Below, in pieces: positions 1 to 10,176 of a DNA stretch of 64,000 nt. Position 1 is the first letter of the stretch; each line of letters opens with the position of its first letter. The notes under the pieces are model-generated. The model did no database searches and was not told the origin of the DNA. It saw only the letters and a list, made by a program, of their open reading frames with translations. The translations under genes were made by a program, and so were the position numbers. Source of the DNA: Clonostachys chloroleuca (Eukaryota > Ascomycota > Sordariomycetes > Hypocreales > Bionectriaceae); contig JBANAY010000004.1 of assembly GCA_037952775.1 (NCBI GenBank), positions 13,330,001 through 13,394,000 of the forward strand, in the 5' to 3' direction.

Positions 1-2
1 TT

Positions 3-308
3 GACCTGCGTCCCTGGATGGACCACACGCCCATCACCCTCCCCTCCCGCACCGCCCTTCACCTCGTCGTCACCTACTTCCAGCGTCTTGGGCTCCGCTA
101 CGTCCTATTCTCAGAGCGCGGCGCCTTGCAGGGCCTCCTCACCAAAAAAGATGTCTGGTACGTCCTCAACGGCGCCGAGGAGTCGAGGCACAACGCGCAA
201 CACGGTGGACCAGGCCACCACGCGGACGGCAGCGCACTGGAGGAAAGAGGTCTGTTGAGAGCCTTTGCCGATGAACCTATAACGCCAATGAGGGAGTCTA
301 TGCTATGA
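3..308 (+). CDS. CLC-type voltage-gated chloride channel, C-terminal fragment
   Basis: Only the last 101 codons are in the window; the gene runs off the left edge. The frame opens at base 3 with DLRPWMDHTPITLPSR and continues through LRYVLFSERGALQGLLTKKD to a TGA stop at 306-308. This is the second cytoplasmic CBS domain of fungal CLC chloride channels or chloride/proton antiporters (Gef1/CLC-3 type), which sit in endomembranes and support acidification and metal handling. The motif GLLTKKDVW is the usual end of CBS2, and the remaining roughly 45 residues are a poorly conserved tail. Seen: the frame and motif. Known: the family role. The channel pore and selectivity residues lie outside the window, so the subtype is not decided here. 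Confidence 0.85.
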   Translation, partial: DLRPWMDHTPITLPSRTALHLVVTYFQRLGLRYVLFSERGALQGLLTKKDVWYVLNGAEESRHNAQHGGPGHHADGSALEERGLLRAFADEPITPMRESML

Positions 309-803
309 TTTGTTTTTATACAAAACGGATGGATCGGGTATCGGATATGTATTGCTTTTTGTTGTTTCTATTTAGCCCGTATCTCTAGAATTGGTGGATC
401 GTTTCTTTGTTGTAAATGGATCTTCCTACTGAAATATTTATGAGGACTTGAAATGAACTGGGCCATTTCTCTGGTGAAATTAAACGGATACACAGTGCAC
501 ACTCTTCCATATAATCCATCTGGAAGACGACCTGGGTAGTATGATCAACTCTCCCTGACTTGATTATAATTCCTCGGACTTATTGCACGATGTCTCACGG
601 AGTAGATGATTTTTCATGCTTGGACAGACACAGCAAGGCGACGAAGGTATACAGCCACCATGATTGAAGTATATGCACGCTAAATAAATCAAGAAGCCGT
701 TCCTGCTATCCGTTATCATATCCCTTGAGACGAGAACTATTGATACAGCGACGAGAGGCACCGGGGGCCTGAAAAGTGTGTAAAGAGAGGGGAACCAGAG
801 CAA
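309..803. other. Convergent intergenic region, no gene seen
   Basis: This 495-base spacer lies between the stop of the chloride channel gene and the stop of the DNA ligase gene, so it holds two 3' untranslated regions. It is AT-rich with no supported open frame, RNA gene or repeat. Confidence 0.6.
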
Positions 804-3684
804 CTAATACTCGAAATCATCATCCACAGAAGGTCCCTTATTCTTCGTGACACTCTCCTGCTTGCGATACATCTCCGCCACTTGACGACTCGAGGTGGCC
901 TCATCGGGCTTCTTGTCATCACGAATTTTGATGAACCGGGGGAAACGAAGACTGATGCCTTTTTCGCCCGAGGGATCAACGCCTTCCTTCCAGCCAGCCT
1001 TGTAGCGGGGACTGAGGGTCAAATCGGCAGTCTTGACTTCCCATACATATCGAGGCTCAAACCAGACGTCTGGCTGATGCTGTCCTCCAGTGGAGTGTGA
1101 GTAGAACGGCTTGGGGCGGTCGATCGTGATCTCTGTGAGCTGCTTATGCAGGTCTTCCAGGACTTGTTCAGAAAAGCCAGTGCCGATATTGCAGACGGTT
1201 TCATAGGTGTCGGTTGCGGGGTTATAGCAAGCAAGGAGGAAGGCACCGTAGACTGATGTACGCTTTCCTTTGCCGTAGTACGCGCCGAGAACGACGAGAT
1301 CCAGGGAGTCTCCTACACCTGAAAGATAATCCTTCTTGATCTGTCATCTTCAATTAGCATGCATTCAAGAGTTCCGATTGAAAGGATACTGGATATAGCA
1401 CTTACCTTGAGCCAGTTTCTACTGCGCTTACTGGGCTCATATCCACTCTCAGTTCCATCCAACATCTTAACCATGAGACCTTCACAGCTAGCCTTCACAC
1501 TGTCATCCAAGAATACTTGAATTTCGTCAAGTTCTTGACCGTTCATCGAGGTTGCAAAAGCAAACTCTCCTTCCACAGGAATGAATGCTTCTCTCAGCAG
1601 ATCGCGGCGTTCTCGAAGGGACTTCTCCACGACGGCTTCGCCGTTCATATATAGCAAATCAAAAGCAAAGACACAAACCTTGACTGTGACATCTTCGACC
1701 TTGACGTCCTTGCGTTTTCGAGTCATCAGCTGTTGAAAGGGGAGCACCTTTTTCTCCTGCACATCCCAAGCCACTGTCTCACAATCCAAGACGAAGCTCT
1801 TTGTGTCCTCCTTAACCCAGGTGTGCAACTTGGCAAGAATGTCGGGGTATTTCTTTGACAAGTCTTCCGAGTTTCGAGAAAAGATGCTGGCGACACCAGC
1901 CCCAACCTCCTTGGTCGCGCTGGCAGTCGTTTGACTGAGCTCTTGAGGAGCGTCTTTAGCGACGTAATGAATTTGGGCACGTTCACCGTCGTATTTATAC
2001 TCGCAGGTAAATGTTTGGCCTTCAAATCGATCTAGTACCTCGGTGATGGCCTTGGTAGGTTTGGCTAACATGGGTTTTAATGGAACACCTGGTCGCAGCT
2101 TGCAGTTATCTCTCAAGTTCATGATACCGTGCTCCATCATGGCTGGAATGATGACATCGTAACTTGGAAGTTCGCTATTATGATGGTTAGTTACTTGCGT
2201 CATCTTTCATTTTTTTTTTGGGTTGCCAAACCTGTAGACCGTCTTGAGTATCGACTCTCCCTTCTCCATGTCGGCTGTACTTGGCACTTTGCCCTTGCCG
2301 TCAGCCTCGTGGATAACTATCGCTTGTGCCAGGGAGACGAGCACGGTCCTTTCAGCAAGACCGAGCCTGAGCTTGCCCTCGAGAAATCGAACAATGTATT
2401 TGGCTTCGCTGGGTCCTCCCTTATCCTTTGTGATGTCAATCTTGCCGGTTCCTTGCGAGTCAGCAGCGGAGAGCAGCTTCTTGATACCATCGACTTTCCT
2501 TCCTTGAGCGCCGTGGCCAGACACAGTCGCAATATTCATCAGGCCCTGATGAACACCCTTGACGGTCAAAGGCTTAGGCTTGAACATTGTAGGCTGAGTC
2601 GATCTGCTTTTCACAGCTACTAGTCCAAGATCACCAATCTCCTTCTGATCTGCCTTGATGACCTGAAGGCTACGGCCTGTGGTCTCTCCGATGGCCTTCA
2701 TGATCAGCGACTCGCCGATACCCAGCTCGATTCCGGCATAGTCAGGAGCAAGCTTGTTGATCATCAGCAGAACCGTGGGAAGGAGATCGTCAGGCGTCAA
2801 CCGCATGACTTGGCGGAGAAAGAGCGAGCAGTGCTCCATAATGATCAGACGCTTGGTTGTCATCTCAATGAGCGAGAACGTCTTGCAAAGCGCTGCGTAG
2901 GGAACTGGGGTTCCGGCCTTCCAGTCTGGATATGGATCCTTGGCCGTCTTCGATTTCAATAGCGACTGGGCCTTCTCTCGCGCCTTGGCCGTCACCTCAG
3001 GCTTCTCATCTTCAAGATCGGCTTCGTCTTCAGCTTCCGATGCGCTTGACTCAGCAAATATGTCTTTCTCCTCGGAATCCTCCTCCTTGATTGCCTTTGT
3101 AGGTGCAGCACTCCCCTTCTTGCCCTTTGCCGGACTGCTCTTTTTCTTGCCATTGCTAACTGGGCTTTTTTCCTTCTTGACTCTGGGACTCTTGGGCTCA
3201 GGCGTAGCCGATTTCGACGAGACCTCGTCTTCTTCGTCGTCTTCAATCTTTGGGCGACTTCTTCTCGCTCGTTTAGTGACAGGGGCATCGTCTTCCTCCT
3301 GGTCGTCCTCGGCGACCTTCGTCCCGCCAGTCGAAGGTTCCGGAGCTTTGCGTCCTCGCTTCTTCACTTCTATAAAATCGCATTAGACTATTCGCTGCGG
3401 CAAAGCAACAGGCGGGTGCAATCCCGCACCTTTTTCAGCTTTGGGAGCCTCAGCGCTGCTTGAGCCATCCTCTGCTTCAGGCTCTTCCTGCTTCTTCGGC
3501 TTCGTAGCAAAAGAGAGCTTGGTTTGCTGCTGAGGACCCTGGCCCTTGGAACCAAAAAATTTCCTGTAAAAATCCCAAAAAAACAATTAGCAGCGAGTCC
3601 AATTGAGCTCTTGCTTCCCGAAACACACCCAATCGTCGTCTGGCTCGGCTTTACATACCCCAGTGTAGCTTGCTTGGGAGCCAT
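804..3684 (-). CDS. cdc9: ATP-dependent DNA ligase I (Cdc9/LIG1), replicative
   Basis: The enzyme seals nicks between Okazaki fragments and in excision repair, in the nucleus. Five exons, 3684-3659, 3563-3430, 3369-2232, 2174-1406 and 1340-804, all with GT-AG borders, give 867 codons, normal for fungal ligase I. Splicing exon 1 to exon 2 creates the PCNA-binding box QATLGKFF at residues 5-12, which is strong support for the ATG at 3684. A long charged, low-complexity tail follows to about residue 180, then the DNA-binding domain. The nucleotidyltransferase core has EYKYDGERAQIH with adenylated Lys near residue 493, and WLKIKKDYLSGVGDSLD spans the last intron. The C-terminal OB-fold carries FPRFIKIRDDK. 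The next gene upstream, PDA1, lies in tandem. An MCB/SCB-like motif cluster lies 161-201 bases upstream of the start. Confidence 0.96.
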
Positions 3685-4262
3685 TCTGACCGAGTTGTGC
3701 GGACCTGTCCAGTATCTTCTTAATGGAGAAATAGTTAAGAAGCGTTGATTGCAGGATCTCTGGATCAGAGTGCACGCAGCTGGGTGGGAGGGCGAGGGGG
3801 TTATTAACAGACGGCAGCCTCTTGGGAAGCTGGGACGGTGCATGACGCGCTTCTAGGCAGAAAGCGCGTTAATTGGACTTTCGCGATGCGCCAAAAGGAA
3901 ATCTGAGCGGCGCGAGCTGACGCCAAGCACGTGAGCCGCAGCTACCCCACCTTGCTGCCTGCATTCTGATTCCATCCTACAGACATGTCGCAAACGCTTG
4001 CCGTAGCAGGAGCCGTAGTCTCTATGTCATCGCTATTTATGTCTCAGTGTGATGCTGGATCGGCCATTATTATTTTAGTTTGATAGCGTTATGAACATCT
4101 TGGCCATGGCAGATGACGGTTCCAGTCAATATAGGTTTTTACCCATCGCACGCACCAGTCTGCAATGTTCCGTCCTTCTAAACTAAAGAAGTATAATACA
4201 AGTAACAGCTAAGCCAAGGAGATCATTATATAGTATAAAAAGCAGCTTCAATCAATGACCGC
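3685..4262. promoter_or_regulatory. Ligase upstream region and PDA1 3' region
   Basis: This 578-base spacer lies between the ligase start and the PDA1 stop, both on the minus strand. Apart from the cell-cycle motif cluster near 3.85 kb, the part next to PDA1 is AT-rich and fits a 3' untranslated region. No gene is seen. Confidence 0.55.
3845..3885 (-). promoter_or_regulatory. MCB/SCB-like cell-cycle motif cluster upstream of DNA ligase I
   Basis: Two ACGCG cores occur, at 3845-3849 and, in opposite orientation, at 3865-3869. A CGCGAAA (minus strand) lies at 3879-3885. These match the cores bound by MBF and SBF at G1/S in yeasts (ACGCGT and CRCGAAA). DNA ligase I is a classic G1/S target, so position and target fit. 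Binding itself is inference. Confidence 0.5.
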
Positions 4263-5732
4263 CTAGTTGAAGAAGTAGTCCTCATCAGTGGTGCGGCCAC
4301 GGATGGAAAGGGGCTCGCTGCCCTTGACGTAGATGTCCTCGAACAGGATGGAAGACTTGGCCTCGGGGAAGGCCATGGCCTCGGCTGCGGCAACCTCCTC
4401 CGCAACGTGGTTGCGGGCCTCCTTGTCCAGCTTCTTGAGCTCGTCCTCAGTGGTGACTTGCCAGTCAAGGATCTTCTGCTTCAGTCCAGCAATAGGATCG
4501 TTGGTGGAACGCATGCGCTGAATCTCCTCACGGGTACGGTAGGTGGTACCGGGGTCAGACATGGAGTGACCACCGTAGCGGTAGGTCACGTACTCAAGGA
4601 CAAGAGGACCCTTGTCGGCGGCGGTCCACTCCTTACCATACTTGACAGCAGCCTTGACAGCAAGAACGTCCATACCATTGATCTTAAGACCAGGAATGTA
4701 CTGTCCACGCTTGTAGTACTCGGTGAGAGCTGAGGAACGAGCAGCGGATGTACCCATACCGTACTTGTTGTCTGTAGATCAAGGTTAGCAATCAATTACG
4801 CTCAAGGGCCGATAATCTCTCCGATAAGGAAGAAAAAACTCACTCTCGCAGCCAAAGAGAGCAGGAAGTCCCCAGAGCTTAGCCATGTTGAAAGCCTCGA
4901 AGACCTGGCCCTGGTTGCTAGCACCATCACCGTACAGGATGATGCTGGCGTTCTTGTTGCCGTTGTACTTGTGGGCGAAAGCAAGACCAGCACCGACGGG
5001 AACCTGGGCACCGACGATACCATTGCCGCCATAGAATCCTTTGGCGAACATGTGCATGGAACCACCCTTGCCGTAGGCAATACCCTCACGACGGCCAAGG
5101 AGCTCACCAATGATGGATCGGATGGTACCTCCACGCATCAAGGCGAAACCGTGGCATCGGTAGGAGGTAATGACATCGTCCTCCTTGGTGATGGCATGCT
5201 CAATACCGACGGCAACAGCCTCCTGTCCAGTTGACAAGTGGCAGAAACCTCGGATCTTCTTCTCCTTGTACAAACGATCGGCCGCCATCTCCATCTGTCT
5301 GCGCGAATATTAGTATTGTGGCCAGGATGAACACAGAGCACCAGATTCTGTCTGGGCTCATTTAGCCGACTCACCTAACAGTGACCATGTCGGAGTACAT
5401 CTGCTTGAGCTCGTTCTTGGTCACCTCAATGGTGTAAGGGGGGGGTCCAGCTCGTATGTCTCGAAGCTCTCGTCGCTCAGGTTAACCTGAAATGGCTCAT
5501 CGTCGGACTAGAAAATTTCGGAACAATTATTAGAAGGGTTCAAACAAAAAACGAGGATATTTGGTGAGCCAATATGGTTCGTTGGTTGAGATATCCTTAC
5601 TTGCGGAACTTTTTGGCTCAGGGATGCAGAGGCGGCATCGGTTGTCACAAAGCGAGAACCAATTGAGAGAGCGGCAGGGACACGAGCACGCAGTGGCAGT
5701 GCCCTGGGGGCTCGGATAGCTCTGGCAAACAT
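4263..5732 (-). CDS. PDA1: Pyruvate dehydrogenase E1 component, alpha subunit (frameshifted in this sequence)
   Basis: This mitochondrial thiamine-diphosphate enzyme subunit decarboxylates pyruvate in the pyruvate dehydrogenase complex. Exons are 5732-5601, 5507-5375, 5298-4844 and 4771-4263. The first 30 or so residues ([20 protein letters not shown]) form an arginine-rich, acid-free presequence. The thiamine-diphosphate motif runs from GDGASNQGQ to the NN of CENNKYG, which forms across the third intron. The phosphorylation-loop segment [20 protein letters not shown] is present. Exon lengths sum to 1229, one short of a multiple of three. The missing base lies in the run of eight Gs (plus strand) at 5438-5445, where nine would give the usual DPPPYT; with that base the protein is 409 residues. 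The essential role and intact remainder argue for sequence error over a pseudogene. Confidence 0.95.
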
Positions 5733-6758
5733 CGCGAGCAGTTGTGATATCTCTGGGCGACGGATAGACAACGAGGGATAACTTGGATACCAGGCTTGGC
5801 TAGAGCTCCGAAAATTGCGATGTTGAAGTGTTGAGCTTCTCTGTTGGTACGCGCTAGTCCTATTCTACGTTAGCTTGCCCACACGTGACCTCGGCGTTTT
5901 GCAAGTCCACCCGAGCTCTTCCTCTAGCGTCACATACTGAGAGAGCTATTCGATGAACGTATGAAATCCAAGCCTGAATTACTTCGGTCAGTACTTCCGA
6001 ATCTTGCAAATGGATATTCAAAGGCCCGCAGCAGATCGATTTGTCCGATAGTCAGATGGGCGGTTGTTTGCGCGGTATATAGTGAGATGTGCTGGTATCT
6101 ATTGACCCAATTAAACTGTCCAAGTGCAGCCGTGGTTTTAGATAAGGACCCGGGTCGGGTTCATTCAGTCTGCACTCCACTACCTATCGAGCAGAGAACG
6201 TCGCGAGTTGTGACTATCAAATCATAATTAAAACTGCTGACTTGGGACGACGTAGACGAGTATAGCACCAACGTATCGACACTTGGGATGCTTTTGGTAA
6301 CACAATAGGAGATGTAATATGAATAGATGCCTGATCATTAATGCCATTAGAGTAACAACTCTAGTCATTCTTAGCAATACTATGTCGTAACGGGGTTAAA
6401 TCCCAAGAAATGATAAGAAAAAGTCCGTCAAAGCCCAAAAAAAAGCCCACGTGGAGTGGCGTAAGTCCACGTCTGTAATGTTGTACCTGCACCGTTCGGT
6501 AATGAGTCGTTGGATCCTTGCGGTGTCCCAAAGTATCACATTTCCCACCTCCTGACAGAGCAACGCCGTAACCATGCACCCCAAAATTCCCTGGAGGACT
6601 CTATCCCTAAAGCGCGCCCAATATGCAATGCCAAGATTGGTCGCCGGACGCCCAATCGCTGAAGAAAGCAGGTCAAATTCAGCGCCTGTTTGGGCAGCTC
6701 AAGCCCAAAAATGAGTATAGTAAATAAAATAAGTCAACACATTTGTGTGTGATAACGA
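5733..6758. promoter_or_regulatory. PDA1 upstream region and 3' region of the F-box gene
   Basis: This spacer of about 1 kb separates two genes on the minus strand. A CACGTGAC E-box-like palindrome lies at 5882-5889, about 150 bases upstream of the PDA1 start. No supported open frame, RNA gene or repeat is seen; the small frames here lack family features. Confidence 0.45.
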
Positions 6759-8990
6759 TCAGTCGTCATGAAAGAATGTCGTATTTCCGCCTCGACTGGA
6801 TGCTGGGCCACCATCAACACTGACACCGCGGATGGCACCATCCTGACTGGAGCCTGTGCTCATTGGTTGGGGGCCAAGATAGTCCAGCGCCATGGCGCTT
6901 AAAGGTCGGTCTGGGTTATCCTCAATCACACGCTGCTGCAATGAGGGTGGACGGTCGTATAGCGCCTCCTCTGGTGGAGAAAATGTCCAAACCTGGGATT
7001 GTCAGTTTCGCGCGAGATACAAGGAGTGACAAAAGAACTTTACCTCCATGACTGTTCGCCCCTGTCTGAGGGCCAATGCAACACACTTCTCATCTTCGAA
7101 CGCCACCCTCCAGACTGCTTCTCCTTGAGCGAGGAGCTCTCGCACTAGATGTCCAGTCTTTAGGTCCCATATCTTCACCCTGCCGTCACTCCCCCCGCTG
7201 ACGATCCGTGTATCATCAAACTGCAAGGATGTGACGCTGTTATCATGCGCGGCAAGCCTGTGAATAGGGCACATTTTCTCCAAGGACCATACCCTCACAG
7301 AGCCATCAGAGCCGCCGGTGACAAGAGTATCTCCTCTCATTTGAAGTTGCCCGACGAGCGATGTATGGCCTTGAAGGATAGCAAGGCATTCACTACGTAG
7401 TCATTAGTACGGATCTACTCGGGGAACGCGGAAGTGGTTCTTACCCAGTTGTAGGATTCCAGATCCTGACGTTGGTATCAAGGCTGCCAGTTACAACTCT
7501 CTTGCCATCAAAAGCAATAGCGTAAATCTGACTGAAGTGGCCAGAAAGGGTTTGAAGACATCTTCCTTCAGATATACTCCAGACCCGGGCAGAAGTATCG
7601 TAGCTGCCGGATACAACGATATCGCCCTTGATCTCCAGGCACCGTACACTGGATTGATGGCCGACAAGCACTATTCGGCAGAGACCAGTCCGAATGTCCC
7701 AGATTCGGAGCGTCGTGTCTCGGGAACCTGAAATGGCGGTGTTTTCATCTGCCATCTTCAGGCAGCGAACTGTGGATGTATGGCCACGCAGCGTGTGGAG
7801 GCAGGCCCTGGTATTGAACATTAGACAAATACTGGAAAAGATCGTCATTTGACTTACCCAGTCTTCAGGTTCCAGACGCGGACATCACGGTCGCAGCCTC
7901 CACTGACAAGTGTGTCACCCCAGGGCACCATGGCCCAAACCCCCATGATGTGACCTTGGAGAGTACGCTGTGAATTACCCTCGCTGTCAAACACATGGAT
8001 CTTGGCATTATCAAGAGCCAAGATGATATACTTTTGAGTTAGATGAAGACTGGTTACAACGCCGCCTTCTTGGGTTATATTCCTTGCAACACAGGAACCA
8101 CCGGATCTCCAAGCGGCCTCAACCAAGTAGCGCTGCTTGAAGTGTGATTTATACGACCTGAGTTTGGGTCTCCCGGATTTGGTAGTCGTCATGGTACCGT
8201 CAAAACTTCGTGAGCCAGATGGATTACTTGGGAAGAGGTTCGGCAAGAACACATTGGACATCTTCGAGTCAACGTTATTCAGAGGTCGAACAGCCGGTCT
8301 GGCCGCCATGGGATTGCTTGCACTCTCTACTTCTGAAAGTCGTCTTTGATAATCGTGCTTCATGCAGAGATTCTTCCATGTCATGTCGTCACTCAGTAGA
8401 TCCCGCCATCTCTTGGAAACCTGAGATGCGCGGGCAAGAACTTTGGGATCATCAATGAATGAGAGTATCTAGGATAAAGTCAGCACAAAGGCTCAGAAAT
8501 CAGTGGTAATATGAGATATACGTACCCTTAAGCAAATCTCGTCAGGTAAGCTGGTAAACGGATCCTTCTTAAGCAAAGGGCTGACAAATTGATGAACAAA
8601 GCTCAGCTGGGGACTTGTGCACAGGTTGAGAAGATCTGCGAGTATGCGTGTACGCTGCGGCCCAGAACAATCCTTGAAATGTGATCGAACTTTAGCGAGA
8701 AAGAAGTCTTCGTCATCAGCAGCATCGCTCCAGTCCGGCTCATAGCGAGACGGACCAGGAGAGGCAGCTGGGGTAGGAGGAGGGGGAGGCGATCCAGTGA
8801 GCTGTTGGTCGAAATCGGCAGCAGGCGTGGTCATACTCGGGGTAGGAGGACCAGCGTAAGGCCGGGGCTGGATTATCTTGTCGAGTCGGGGGTTGGACAT
8901 GGAACCGGCCGTGTCCAACACGAGGTCGTCACTGAGGACGCTACCTCGTCGTTCTGAAAAGCTCATCGGTGGTGATCGGTAACCAGCCAT
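6759..8990 (-). CDS. F-box/WD40 substrate receptor of SCF ubiquitin ligase, Cdc4/Fbw7-like
   Basis: Five exons, 8990-8526, 8468-7858, 7807-7445, 7392-7044 and 6992-6759, give 673 residues. An acidic, proline-rich N-terminus is followed by an F-box formed across intron 1 (LPDEICLR joined to ILSFIDDPKVLARASQVSKR, about residues 148-190), which binds Skp1. At least six WD40 repeats follow: LQGHIMGVW, LRGHTSTVRC, LVGHQSSVRC, LSGHFSQIYA, LQGHTSLVGQ and LAAHDNSVTS. They form a propeller that binds phosphorylated degrons. The repeat set and tail resemble fungal Cdc4 homologues more than the sulfur regulator SconB/Met30. An in-frame ATG at 9143 would add 51 residues that look like untranslated leader, so 8990 is preferred. 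The role in cell-cycle protein turnover is inferred from the family. Confidence 0.85.
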
Positions 8991-10176
8991 AACGGTACAG
9001 CAAACGCCAGGACTAGATAGGCGAGTCGTCCCTTCAGAGAGTCCGATAGAAGACGAAAGGAGAGGAGTTCGAAAAGGGAGCCAAGTCCGAGTCGTATCAG
9101 AGCTGGCTCGATCACGCAAAACAGAGAAGCTCAACCAGGCCACAAATTCAACATATGGACTCTCCTGATTCTCCTAGGAGGAAAAAGGCCGTTCGGATTG
9201 AAGGGGATGAGGTTGTCGATCGGCCTTGTGCCTCGCCTCGAGAAGTCGAAGGAGAGGTTATTACGTAGTGGCGCACATGTATCGAAGGTGACGGGCGGAC
9301 TGGCCAACTCGGGGTGGGATATATGGCGGGGACGGATGAAGACGGTGCACCCAGAAACTGAAGAGATGGAAACAGCGATGACAGCCAAAAAAAGGGAATC
9401 GGAAGGTGGGAATGACTCTGATGGATAAGGGCGTCGCTGATGATGAACTCCGGGGTCGAGGCTTCAGGGACGGAGGTCGATTTGCAAAAGAATGGGGCAG
9501 AAGGAGCGGAATGGGAGGCCAATCACTGCCAATGACCGACTCAGGCAAAGGCGGCAGCGAACGGCAGATTGGAGAGGCGCACCTGCCCACTAATTACCCA
9601 GTGCCTCTGCGCAGCAACTGGCGGAACGGATTTGGCCTAGTGTCCTTGCCGCCCTTGTTTGGGCTTCAAAACGATGGTGTCAGGCCCACCGGCGGCATTG
9701 TCCCTGCCCTGAGGCTGGAGTGCCGGCCACAGTGGGTTGGGAGGGCTGGTTGGCGCCATCGCCACTGCCGATGGCTTCATCAGGTGACAGAACGACGGAG
9801 CGGGATCATGAATTTTCCGTTTTCATGGGGCCTCGGGCTCGATGCAAGATCTACATCGCTCGAAGCCGCGGGTGGGGACCAACGACTTGATCTTCAGCCA
9901 ATTAGTGCCGTTTCTTTGCAAATGGCCTTGGCTATCCACGGCTGGGGGAGGCATCCGGTATCGGTGGCCCCTCTGCCCTCTCCGGACACCGGAGATCAGA
10001 TTTCCATTAAATCATGGCCTTTTCGCTGTCTCTTCACTCGTGAAAAAAGGGAGATTAAATCTTAATTGCTTCTCCTCCCCTTCCCTTTCTCCGCTGGCTC
10101 ATTTCCTGCAACTCCATTGAAACCTAGCGCAGCTCCCACGTTTACTCCCATCCTCCCGAGGATTGACTTGTACACA
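8991..10176. promoter_or_regulatory. Divergent promoter region between the F-box gene and LEU1
   Basis: These 1186 bases separate two head-to-head genes. The frames in it are not conserved-looking. A perfect inverted repeat at 9979-9995 lies about 180 bases upstream of LEU1. A pyrimidine-rich stretch at about 10066-10150 directly precedes the LEU1 start, as is common in highly expressed fungal genes. Confidence 0.55.
9979..9995. promoter_or_regulatory. Inverted repeat TCTCCGG-ACA-CCGGAGA, candidate zinc-cluster site for LEU1
   Basis: Seven-base arms flank a three-base spacer, giving an everted CCG-N5-CGG pair 182 bases before the LEU1 start codon. The yeast regulator Leu3 binds CCG-N4-CGG in promoters of leucine genes. 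The spacing here is one base longer, so the match is suggestive only. Confidence 0.4.

Noticed and set aside
8991..9143. Extra N-terminal 51 residues of the F-box protein from an ATG at 9143
   Set aside because: Composition is like untranslated leader, and MAGYRSPPMSFSE at 8990 looks like a normal start; not fully excluded.
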